NCBI GenBank assembly: GCA_959607825.1
Contig: CAUHNW010000007.1
Coordinates: 62,001 to 126,000 of the forward strand
Length of the DNA: 64,000 nt
Source of the DNA: HGM13006 sp900757695
GTDB lineage: Bacteria > Bacillota > Clostridia > Oscillospirales > Oscillospiraceae
Direction: 5' to 3'
Position numbers and translations under genes: made by a program. The notes below the pieces were generated by a model. The model searched no databases. It worked only from the letters and a program-made list of their open reading frames with translations, and had not been told where the DNA came from. Positions 41,791-47,935 of the stretch are shown here, in pieces (the first letter of the stretch is position 1; every line of letters starts with the position of its first letter).

Positions 41791-42123
41791 GTGGAGATCC
41801 TGGACACAACGTATAATGACAAGCTGGCGCATGCGCTGGTGGGGCGGCGGCTGAACCCCGCATTTATGCCGGAGGCACATCGGGGAAGACCGATGTTTTC
41901 CTTCTGGGGAGAGGAATTGGGCTTCTCCGGCGGCGATGTCCACGCCCAGCGGGCTTACCGGATCTATCTGGACTATGGGCCGGAAAAGGTCATAGACAGT
42001 GTGCAGGTGGTGGTAGAGGGCGAGCTGATCAGCCCGTGCAGCGGCTATTTCCCGGAGGGGCTGGATCAGTTTGATTATCCGGCCGTATTAAAATGGTGCA
42101 TGGCCCGGACTTTGGAGCCGTAA
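41791..42123 (+). CDS. Conserved-looking hypothetical protein
   Basis: The product has 110 residues from GTG 41791, ten bases after AAGGGGG; the open frame upstream runs through the terminator and is not used. It has no signal peptide or membrane helix. The sequence 'VEILDTTYNDKLAHALVGRRLNPAFMPEAHRGRPMFSFWGEELGFSGGDVHAQRAYRIYLDYG...' is globular with mixed strands. I do not recognise a family. It lies 15 bases before the cysteine hydrolase gene, suggesting co-expression. Confidence 0.65.
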   Translation: MEILDTTYNDKLAHALVGRRLNPAFMPEAHRGRPMFSFWGEELGFSGGDVHAQRAYRIYLDYGPEKVIDSVQVVVEGELISPCSGYFPEGLDQFDYPAVLKWCMARTLEP

Positions 42124-42138
42124 GAAAGGAAAAATGAT

Positions 42139-42645
42139 ATGAAACGTACATTGATTGTGATAGATATGCAGAAGGATTTCATAGACGGCGCATTGGGAAC
42201 GCCGGAGGCACAGACCATTGTCCCTGCGGTGCGGGAGAAGATCAGTACCTACCGCAAACGGGGGGATGAGATCATCTTTACCCGGGACACCCATGGCCCG
42301 GACTACCTTTCCACCCCGGAGGGGAGAAAGCTGCCGGTGGAGCACTGCCTGAAGGGCACGCCGGGCTGGGAGCTGGCTCCGGGACTGTGGGAACCCGGAG
42401 AAAAGATCATCGACAAGCCCACCTTCGGCTACACCGGTTGGGGGGACATGGAATTTGAGAAAATCGAGCTGGTGGGCCTGTGCACGGATATATGCGTGGT
42501 CTCCAATGGCCTGATCCTGAAGGCCATGTTCCCCGAAGCGGAGATCACGGTCGATCCTGCATGCTGCGCAGGCGTCACGCCGGAGAGCCATCAGGCGGCA
42601 CTGCTGACCATGAAAATGTGCCAGATCCAAGTGCCGGAGCAATAA
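42139..42645 (+). CDS. Isochorismatase-family cysteine hydrolase, nicotinamidase-like
   Basis: The product has 168 residues. The catalytic triad is visible as Asp9 ('VIDMQKDF'), Lys93 ('IIDKPTFGYTG') and Cys119 ('GLCTDICVVSNG'). Metal-binding candidates Asp50-x-His52 ('TRDTHGPDY') and His69 ('PVEHC') are the nicotinamidase pattern. The likely reaction is hydrolysis of nicotinamide to nicotinate for NAD salvage, though related amidases share this layout. Terminal gene of a two-gene unit. Confidence 0.87.
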   Translation: MKRTLIVIDMQKDFIDGALGTPEAQTIVPAVREKISTYRKRGDEIIFTRDTHGPDYLSTPEGRKLPVEHCLKGTPGWELAPGLWEPGEKIIDKPTFGYTGWGDMEFEKIELVGLCTDICVVSNGLILKAMFPEAEITVDPACCAGVTPESHQAALLTMKMCQIQVPEQ

Positions 42646-42693
42646 GGCGGGATATGGGGCGGCGTAATCTGGCCTCCGCGTAGTTTGCGTTCG

Positions 42694-42707
42694 AATCACA
42701 TGTGATT
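42694..42707. promoter_or_regulatory. 14-bp perfect palindrome upstream of the cupin promoter
   Basis: AATCACATGTGATT is fully self-complementary and centred about 55 bases before the -35 box of the cupin-SDR operon, a typical activator position. It resembles the inner half of Crp/Fnr-type sites turned inside out; the binder is unknown. Confidence 0.5.
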
Positions 42708-42754
42708 GATTGTTAAAACGCACAAAAATATTGTGTAAATTTAGCACTCAGTAC

Positions 42755-42782
42755 TTGACAGTGCCAAGCCGGGTGCTATAAT
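42755..42782 (+). promoter_or_regulatory. Near-consensus promoter of the cupin-SDR operon
   Basis: TTGACA (42755-42760), a 16-base spacer and TATAAT (42777-42782). A second, weaker candidate lies at 42907-42935 (TTGCAC, 17 bases, TAAACT), closer to the gene. Confidence 0.85.
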
Positions 42783-42809
42783 AGAGACGTACAGAAGGTT
42801 AGGGGCTTT

Positions 42810-42840
42810 CAGAGCACAGCAGTGGCTGTGGAAAGCTCTG
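42810..42840 (+). promoter_or_regulatory. Structured element in the long 5' leader
   Basis: Within the roughly 215-base leader, CAGAGC (42810-42815) pairs with GCTCTG (42835-42840). Inside it, ACAGC pairs with GCTGT, with a five-base bulge GGAAA on the 3' side. No known riboswitch class is recognised. The rest of 42646-43005 shows no gene. Confidence 0.4.
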
Positions 42841-43005
42841 AATGTGGTGTTTGGCTCATAAATTCATGGAAATTATATTTTTTCACACGAAGACGGGCCG
42901 AAACTATTGCACTTTTCTGTGCAGTGTGCTAAACTGAAAGGGTACGAAGTAATTGTACGAGGTACGCTTCGCAACGGATTAACTTTTGAAAGGAAGTTCT
43001 TTACT

Positions 43006-43386
43006 ATGGCTAAGTACAGAATTCAGAGAGCCAAGGGCGTAGAGGGCAGCACCATCTACACCTACACTGCTCCCGGTCACAACGAGTGTGTTCCTACCCG
43101 TCTGTTTGACGTTGATGGCGGCGGCGCCAACGACATCGAGGGCGGCAAGATGATCATGGGTATCACCTATTTCGTACCCGGCGGCGGATGCGATTACGGT
43201 GCAAATCCCCTGGAGTCCATCTACTACATCCTCACCGGCGAGATGACCCTGAAGACCGAGGACGGCGAGACCGTGCTCCATGCTGGTGATTCCTTCCACT
43301 GCGCTGGCGGCGTTGCTAAGTCCGTCACCAACACCGGCACCGAGGTTACTCAGATGCTGGTTTGCCTGCTGCCTCCCCAGAAGTAA
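43006..43386 (+). CDS. Cupin-domain protein
   Basis: The product has 126 residues from ATG 43006 with AAGGAAG upstream; the longer upstream frame is non-coding leader. It is a single small beta-barrel ('GITYFVPGGGCDYGANPLESIYYILTGEMTLKTEDGETVLHAGDSFHCAGGVAKSVTNTGTEVTQMLV'). In the place of the usual two-His-Glu cupin motif 1 it has 'CDYGANPLESIYYILTGE'; a possible metal ligand is His in 'DSFHCAGG'. Cupins include isomerases, dioxygenases and sugar sensors, so function is open. Codon use is extremely biased, indicating high abundance. Followed after 76 bases by the SDR gene. Confidence 0.82.
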   Translation: MAKYRIQRAKGVEGSTIYTYTAPGHNECVPTRLFDVDGGGANDIEGGKMIMGITYFVPGGGCDYGANPLESIYYILTGEMTLKTEDGETVLHAGDSFHCAGGVAKSVTNTGTEVTQMLVCLLPPQK

Positions 43387-43462
43387 GACAGCGGTATTTC
43401 CCTTTTGATTCATCTGCCGGATTCCGGCTTTGAATACACATTCTATTAAGGAGTTGTTTATA

Positions 43463-44344
43463 ATGCCCAAGGTTTATACTGGCGATCTGACCAAGATGTT
43501 CGACATCTCTGGTAAGAAGGCAATGATTTTCGGCGGCGCTGGCGGTTTCGGCGAGGCTATCGCTGCTGGTTATGCTGCTAACGGCTGCTCCGTCTGCATC
43601 TCTTCCCGTAGCGAAGAGAAGCTGAAGGCTGCTAAGGCTAAGATTGAGGCTGCTGCCGCTCCCGGCGTTAAGGTTATGTATGTTGCTGGCGATGCTGGCG
43701 ATGAGGAGTTCGTAAAGAAGGCTCTGGCCGAGGTTACCGGTCCTGACGGACTGGGCGGCTGCGATATCCTGGTTAACGCTCAGGGCATCAACAAGAAGAT
43801 GTGGTCCTGGGAGATCGACACCGATTTCTTCGAGAAGATGCTCCACACCAACATCACCTCTCTGATGCTGACCTGCAAGTACTTCGGCAACTGGATGAAG
43901 TCCAACAATGTCGAGGGTGCTGAGATGATCCCCGCTGAGAAGTTTGAGGCTGGCAAGTGCAACCCCAACCAGGGCTATGGCAAGATCATCAACTTCGGTT
44001 CCGTTCGCGGCATCCGTGCTGTAGCAAACGGCGGTAACGGCAACGTTCCTTACAACACCACCAAGGGTGCTGTTGAGATGCTGACCAAGGCTTATGCTGC
44101 TGACCTGCGTCCTAACATCCAGGTTAACGCAATTGGCCCCACCATTACTTATACTCCCATGATGGTTGGCCTGCTGCCCCCCGATGAGAAGGTTCGTAAC
44201 GGCATTGCCGGCAGCCTGCCCGCACAGCGTATCGGCTACGAGATCGATGTAGTCGGCCCCGCTATCTTCCTGGCTTCCGCTGCTTCCGACATGGTTACCG
44301 CTACCACCATCTATCCCGATGGCGGCCTGGTTGCAACCTCGTAA
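43463..44344 (+). CDS. Short-chain dehydrogenase, gluconate-5-dehydrogenase-like
   Basis: The product has 293 residues from ATG 43463, nine bases after AAGGAG. The Rossmann motif 'IFGGAGGFGEAIAAGYAANG' has an unusual 'GGAGGFG' form. Then come 'LVNAQGINK' (Asn), catalytic Ser in 'INFGSVRGIR', 'VPYNTTKGAVEM' (Tyr/Lys) and 'INAIGPTITYTPMM' in the form 'VNAIGPTITYTPMM'. It resembles sugar-acid/polyol SDRs with longer loops (residues 140-165). Codon bias is as strong as in pta, so it is a major protein. Partner of the cupin gene under one promoter. The substrate pair is unknown; a ketose or uronate-type compound is a guess. Confidence 0.88.
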   Translation: MPKVYTGDLTKMFDISGKKAMIFGGAGGFGEAIAAGYAANGCSVCISSRSEEKLKAAKAKIEAAAAPGVKVMYVAGDAGDEEFVKKALAEVTGPDGLGGCDILVNAQGINKKMWSWEIDTDFFEKMLHTNITSLMLTCKYFGNWMKSNNVEGAEMIPAEKFEAGKCNPNQGYGKIINFGSVRGIRAVANGGNGNVPYNTTKGAVEMLTKAYAADLRPNIQVNAIGPTITYTPMMVGLLPPDEKVRNGIAGSLPAQRIGYEIDVVGPAIFLASAASDMVTATTIYPDGGLVATS

Positions 44345-44368
44345 TCTGCGGGTTCCAATTAGAATTGC

Positions 44369-44401
44369 AAAGCCGTGTCTCTTCGGAGACACGGCTTTTT
44401 T
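44369..44401 (+). terminator. Terminator after the SDR gene
   Basis: A 13-bp stem (44369-44381 / 44386-44398) with a TTCG tetraloop and T-run. Confidence 0.92.
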
Positions 44402-44419
44402 CCCCCTGAGGAGGTCCTT

Positions 44420-45448
44420 ATGAAACGATGCCTTTCCCTGTTGGTGCTCCTTTCCATGCTTGCGGGCTGCGGCAGCCAATCGGTGGATGCACAAAAAATT
44501 GAAAAAACAGTTTATGCCATGGATACGGTGATGACCATGACTGCATACCCGGCAGAGGGCCAGACAGAGGACGATGTCTCTGCGGCGCTGAATGCGGCGC
44601 AGGGAGAGATTCAGCGGCTGGATGCGCTGCTTTCCGTGTCGAATGAACAGGGGGAGATTGGTGGGCTCAACAGTGGAGAACGTACCCGATTGTCCGATGA
44701 AACGGGAAGGCTGTTGCAGCGGGCTTTGACCATTGCGGCAGATACGGGCGGGGCCTTTGATCCCACGCTCTATCCGCTGGCAGTGCTATGGGGCTTCTCC
44801 ACCGGGGCATATCATGTGCCGACGGAGCAGGAGCTGGATTCGGTGCTCGGGTCTGTGGGGTATTTACAGACCTCGCTGACGCAGCGGGACGAAAGCTGGC
44901 GGGTCGTTTTGCCGGAGGGCGGCGGGATTGATCTTGGCGGCATTGCCAAGGGATATACAGCTCACGAGGTGCTGGAGGTGCTGGAACGGCAGGGAATCTC
45001 CTCTGCAATCCTGTCTCTGGGCGGCAACGTGGCAGCGCTGGGACGAAAGCCGGACGGCAGCTTGTGGACTGTGGCGGTGGAAAATCCGGATCAGAGTCAG
45101 GGCTACCTTGCATCCATTCAGCTGGACGGCGGCTATTTTGCCATTACCTCCGGCGCTTATCAGCGGTATTTTGAAGAAGACGGGAAACGCTATCATCATA
45201 TTCTGAATGCGGAGACGGGCTGTCCGGCGGAAACGGGCCTTCAGAGCGTCACGGTGGTATCAAAGGACGGGACTTTGGCAGACGCCCTCAGTACGGCGCT
45301 GTTTGTCATGGGAACACAGGAGGCGCAGCGTTACTGGCGAGAACACAGTGCGTCCTTCGATATGATCCTGTATGATGGAGAAAAACTCTACGTGACCCCC
45401 GGGATCACCGTGCAGGCAGATCAGACAATTGTGGAGGTACAGCCGTGA
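44420..45448 (+). CDS. apbE: FAD:protein FMN transferase (lipoprotein)
   Basis: The 342-residue protein starts at ATG 44420 after GAGGAGG. The lipoprotein signal peptide is 'RCLSLLVLLSMLAGC' (Cys about residue 18). The ApbE domain has 'MDTVMTMTAYP', 'DLGGIAKGYTAHEV', 'ILSLGGNVAALG', 'ITSGAYQRYFEEDGKRYHHILNAETG' and the metal-site Asp in 'TLADALSTALFVMG'. It attaches FMN by a phosphoester to Thr/Ser of secreted redox proteins such as Rnf/Nqr subunits or extracellular electron-transfer flavoproteins. It is first of three overlapping genes, followed by the NusG-II and Gx-transporter genes. Confidence 0.95.
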   Translation: MKRCLSLLVLLSMLAGCGSQSVDAQKIEKTVYAMDTVMTMTAYPAEGQTEDDVSAALNAAQGEIQRLDALLSVSNEQGEIGGLNSGERTRLSDETGRLLQRALTIAADTGGAFDPTLYPLAVLWGFSTGAYHVPTEQELDSVLGSVGYLQTSLTQRDESWRVVLPEGGGIDLGGIAKGYTAHEVLEVLERQGISSAILSLGGNVAALGRKPDGSLWTVAVENPDQSQGYLASIQLDGGYFAITSGAYQRYFEEDGKRYHHILNAETGCPAETGLQSVTVVSKDGTLADALSTALFVMGTQEAQRYWREHSASFDMILYDGEKLYVTPGITVQADQTIVEVQP

Positions 45449-45807
45449 AGGTACGCAAAGGTGAGATTGTCGCTGTGCTGCTGCTGGCGGCGGCATTGGC
45501 CGTCTGGGCACTGTGGCCCAAACAGCCGGGGAAGCGCGTGACAGTAACGGTGGACGGAATGGAACAGGGCAGCTATGCCCTTGCCGCAGACACGGAGATT
45601 CCGATAGCGGGCTATGGCGGCTATTCCCTGCGGCTGGTCATTCAGAATGGAAAGGCCCATGTGGAGGATTCCACCTGCCCGGATCTTATTTGCCAGAAGC
45701 ACAGTGCGGTCTCCAAAGCGGGTCAGCAGATCATCTGTCTTCCGGCACGGATCGTTCTGACGGTCACCGATGATGAGGAGGCGGAGTTTGATGCAGTCGC
45801 CCAATAA
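45445..45807 (+). CDS. NusG domain II-containing membrane-anchored protein
   Basis: The product has 120 residues from GTG 45445, overlapping the apbE stop. One N-terminal membrane anchor ('IVAVLLLAAALAVWALW') is followed by an extracellular beta domain with the conserved 'DSTCPDLICQKHSAVSKAGQQIICLPARIVLTV', the hallmark of NusG-domain-II proteins found next to Rnf and ApbE genes. The Cys pattern suggests a redox or flavinylation link, but the function is not established. It overlaps the next gene by 17 bases. Confidence 0.85.
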   Translation: MKVRKGEIVAVLLLAAALAVWALWPKQPGKRVTVTVDGMEQGSYALAADTEIPIAGYGGYSLRLVIQNGKAHVEDSTCPDLICQKHSAVSKAGQQIICLPARIVLTVTDDEEAEFDAVAQ

Positions 45808-46291
45808 GACAAAGCGGCTTACCACCTTGGCAATGCTGGGTGCGGTGGCGCTGGTACTGTCGTGGATCGATTCCATGATCCCAGTGTCCGGGACGCTGCC
45901 CGGGGCGAAATTGGGATTGGCGAATCTCAGTGTCCTGATGGGGCTTTATCTGCTGGGGCCGGTGGCCGGCAGTGTGCTGTGCATGCTGAAAATTTTGTTG
46001 GCAACCTTCCTGTTTGGCAATGCGTTTTCTTTTTTCTATGCGCTGGCAGGCGGTATTCTCAGCTACGTTATTATGCTCTTACTGCGAAAGCACTGTTCCG
46101 TGGTGTTCACCTCTATTATGGGCGGCGTGTTCCACAATGTGGGGCAGGTCCTCGTGGCAGCGGTGGTGCTGGAAACGGCGGGACTGCTGGCCTATCTCCC
46201 GGTGCTGCTGCTGTGCGGTATGGGCGCAGGCTGCGCTGTGGGCGCTGTGGGCGGCATTTTGGTTCAGCGGCTTGCAAAAGCGGTGAAATAG
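45791..46291 (+). CDS. Gx transporter family membrane protein
   Basis: The product has 166 residues. ATG 45791 has GAGGCGGAG just upstream; earlier in-frame ATGs lie before that site. Five membrane helices and the motif 'GAKLGLANLSVLMGLYLLGP' mark the Gx-transporter family (formerly called heptaprenyl diphosphate synthase component I). Members often accompany ApbE and NusG-II genes in Clostridia and Listeria-type electron-transfer loci; the substrate is unproven. Ends at a terminator. Confidence 0.88.
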   Translation: MQSPNKTKRLTTLAMLGAVALVLSWIDSMIPVSGTLPGAKLGLANLSVLMGLYLLGPVAGSVLCMLKILLATFLFGNAFSFFYALAGGILSYVIMLLLRKHCSVVFTSIMGGVFHNVGQVLVAAVVLETAGLLAYLPVLLLCGMGAGCAVGAVGGILVQRLAKAVK

Positions 46292-46296
46292 TGCAA

Positions 46297-46330
46297 AACA
46301 CCCTCTCCAAATCGGAGAGGGTGCGCTGTT
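46297..46330. terminator. Bidirectional terminator
   Basis: A 10-bp perfect stem (46299-46308 / 46314-46323) is flanked by AAAACA on the left, giving a T-run for the minus strand, and GTTTATT on the right. Confidence 0.8.
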
Positions 46331-46343
46331 TATTGGGAGAATA

Positions 46344-47729
46344 TCATGCCTCGATCACAAGCTTGCCGCCGGAGGACAGGGGGTATTCGCCTGCGCCGTC
46401 TGCGGCCTTTGCATGAATGGTAACGCCTGCAGGCGCATCGAGCTGTGCGGTCTCCACAGTGCCGGAGAGGATCACATTGGAATCACTGGTGGCATACCAG
46501 CGGCTGCCCTGATCCATGGTCACGTAGGCGTTCTGAATGGCACCGGTCAGGCAGGTGGAGGTCATGTACACCCGGCAGTCTCGCTCGGGGTCCTCATGGA
46601 GAATATCGCCGGTAACAGTCATGTCCCGCATCCGCAGTTCATCGCCGGGGGTGGGGCGGCCATTGACACGTGCGGCATTGGGGTCTTCGTTTTTGCAGGT
46701 GCGCATCAGCGCACCGCCGGTGACGATGTTGCAGTTGTCCAGAGAAACTTCCACATTCTGTCCGTGAACCTCAATGGCGGTTTTTTCGGTCTTGACGTCA
46801 CAATCGGTCAGGCTCAGTTCGCCAACCTCGGTGTGACGTCCCATGACGCAGTGCATCAGGGACAGATAGGTGCCGCATTTTAGCTCGCAGCCGGTAAATT
46901 TCACGCTGGCTTCACCGGCTACGATAGCAGCCTGGCAGGCAACGTCAAATTTGCAGTCATTGAATACATCGTGGCAGCCCCAGTCTGCATAGGCACCGTA
47001 GCCGGACTTGGTGGCAACCACCTTGCAGTCGTTGGCTTCCAGATAGGCGAAGCCCTCGGAGGCATCGGTGGACAGGGCGGCCCAGCCGTCACAGGAGATC
47101 AGGGAGTTGTAGAAATAGCTGTAAGAATTCTGGACGGTGCAGTGGGTACGGTTGTTGCCCTGAATCTCCAGCGGAGCGGGAGGATTCATCTTGGGAGCTT
47201 CCCCGGGGCAGTCGGCGCCATAAGGAGCGCCATGGCTCACCAGAATGGAATCATAGACCTTCAGGACACTGCCGCCGCTGGCGGAGGTGGCAGTACGGCT
47301 CAGACCGTTTACGTCCACCAGACAATCCTTCAGCGTGAGCTTTGCGTGGCCGGATACACCGGCACCTGCAGATTTTTCACCCAGACCCTGCCCGTCTCCG
47401 GAAAGGGAGATCACTGCGCCTTCTACCGTAAAGTCGGTGCCTGCGCCTTCGGCGTAAACGCCGCCAACCATGCCGTCGTAAGAGACGATGCGGACATCCT
47501 CTGCGGTGGTATCGGTGATATCACCGCCATAGACCGTGGCATCGTGGCCCTCTGCACGCTTTCCGTCCTTAATGTAGATGGAGGGGGTCATAACGGGACC
47601 TTCCCCCATGGGAGGGGGTCCGCCCATTTTATCCTCAATGCCGTTTTCCTTAAACCAGTCCCAAGGCTCAATGGGGACGTAGGGGATTCTTGGAACAATA
47701 ACGGGAGCGATACCCTTGATCTGTGCCAT
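46344..47729 (-). CDS. Right-handed parallel beta-helix protein, cytosolic
   Basis: The 461-residue product has no signal peptide or anchor and starts 'AQIKGIAPVIVPRIPYVP'. A Gly/Pro/Met-rich stretch ('MGGPPPMGEGPVMTP', about residues 35-49) follows. From about 50 onward, repeated short strands with N/D/G turns ('AVISLSGDGQGLG', 'LTLKDCLVDVNG', 'VKFTGCELKCG', 'LSLTDCDVKTEKTAIEVHG', 'VSLDNCNIVTGG') form a parallel beta-helix. This fold is common in polysaccharide lyases and adhesins, which are normally secreted, so a cytosolic member is unusual. AAGAAGG precedes the ATG. Single-gene unit with an activator-like promoter region. Confidence 0.75.
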   Translation of the reverse strand: MAQIKGIAPVIVPRIPYVPIEPWDWFKENGIEDKMGGPPPMGEGPVMTPSIYIKDGKRAEGHDATVYGGDITDTTAEDVRIVSYDGMVGGVYAEGAGTDFTVEGAVISLSGDGQGLGEKSAGAGVSGHAKLTLKDCLVDVNGLSRTATSASGGSVLKVYDSILVSHGAPYGADCPGEAPKMNPPAPLEIQGNNRTHCTVQNSYSYFYNSLISCDGWAALSTDASEGFAYLEANDCKVVATKSGYGAYADWGCHDVFNDCKFDVACQAAIVAGEASVKFTGCELKCGTYLSLMHCVMGRHTEVGELSLTDCDVKTEKTAIEVHGQNVEVSLDNCNIVTGGALMRTCKNEDPNAARVNGRPTPGDELRMRDMTVTGDILHEDPERDCRVYMTSTCLTGAIQNAYVTMDQGSRWYATSDSNVILSGTVETAQLDAPAGVTIHAKAADGAGEYPLSSGGKLVIEA

Positions 47730-47809
47730 GATAATACCTTCTTTCTAAAAGCTTGACAGGGAGAACAATTGCAAATGCTATGCATTCGGACTGTCAGCAA
47801 ACTAACTGT

Positions 47810-47838
47810 ATCATAGCGTAAATATTCCTGTAACGCAA
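47810..47838 (-). promoter_or_regulatory. Promoter of the beta-helix gene
   Basis: TTGCGT (47838-47833), a 17-base spacer and TATGAT (47815-47810) on the minus strand. Confidence 0.7.
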
Positions 47839-47840
47839 GC

Positions 47841-47869
47841 GTCATTTCTGATATCAAAGGGTCATTTCT
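47841..47869 (-). promoter_or_regulatory. Direct-repeat operator upstream of the beta-helix promoter
   Basis: AGAAATGAC occurs twice on the minus strand (47869-47861 and 47849-47841), 20 bases apart, i.e. about two helical turns, with the proximal copy three bases from the -35 box. This is the layout of AraC- or LytTR-type activator sites. Confidence 0.55.
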
Positions 47870-47880
47870 TGACCTTTTGG

Positions 47881-47923
47881 AAAAAACCACCGCATACTCT
47901 GCACTGATTCAGAGTATGCGGTG
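47881..47923 (-). terminator. Terminator after polA
   Basis: A 14-bp perfect stem (47888-47901 / 47910-47923) with an eight-base loop is followed by T6 on the minus strand. Confidence 0.92.
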
Positions 47924-47935
47924 AATACTGCGGTA

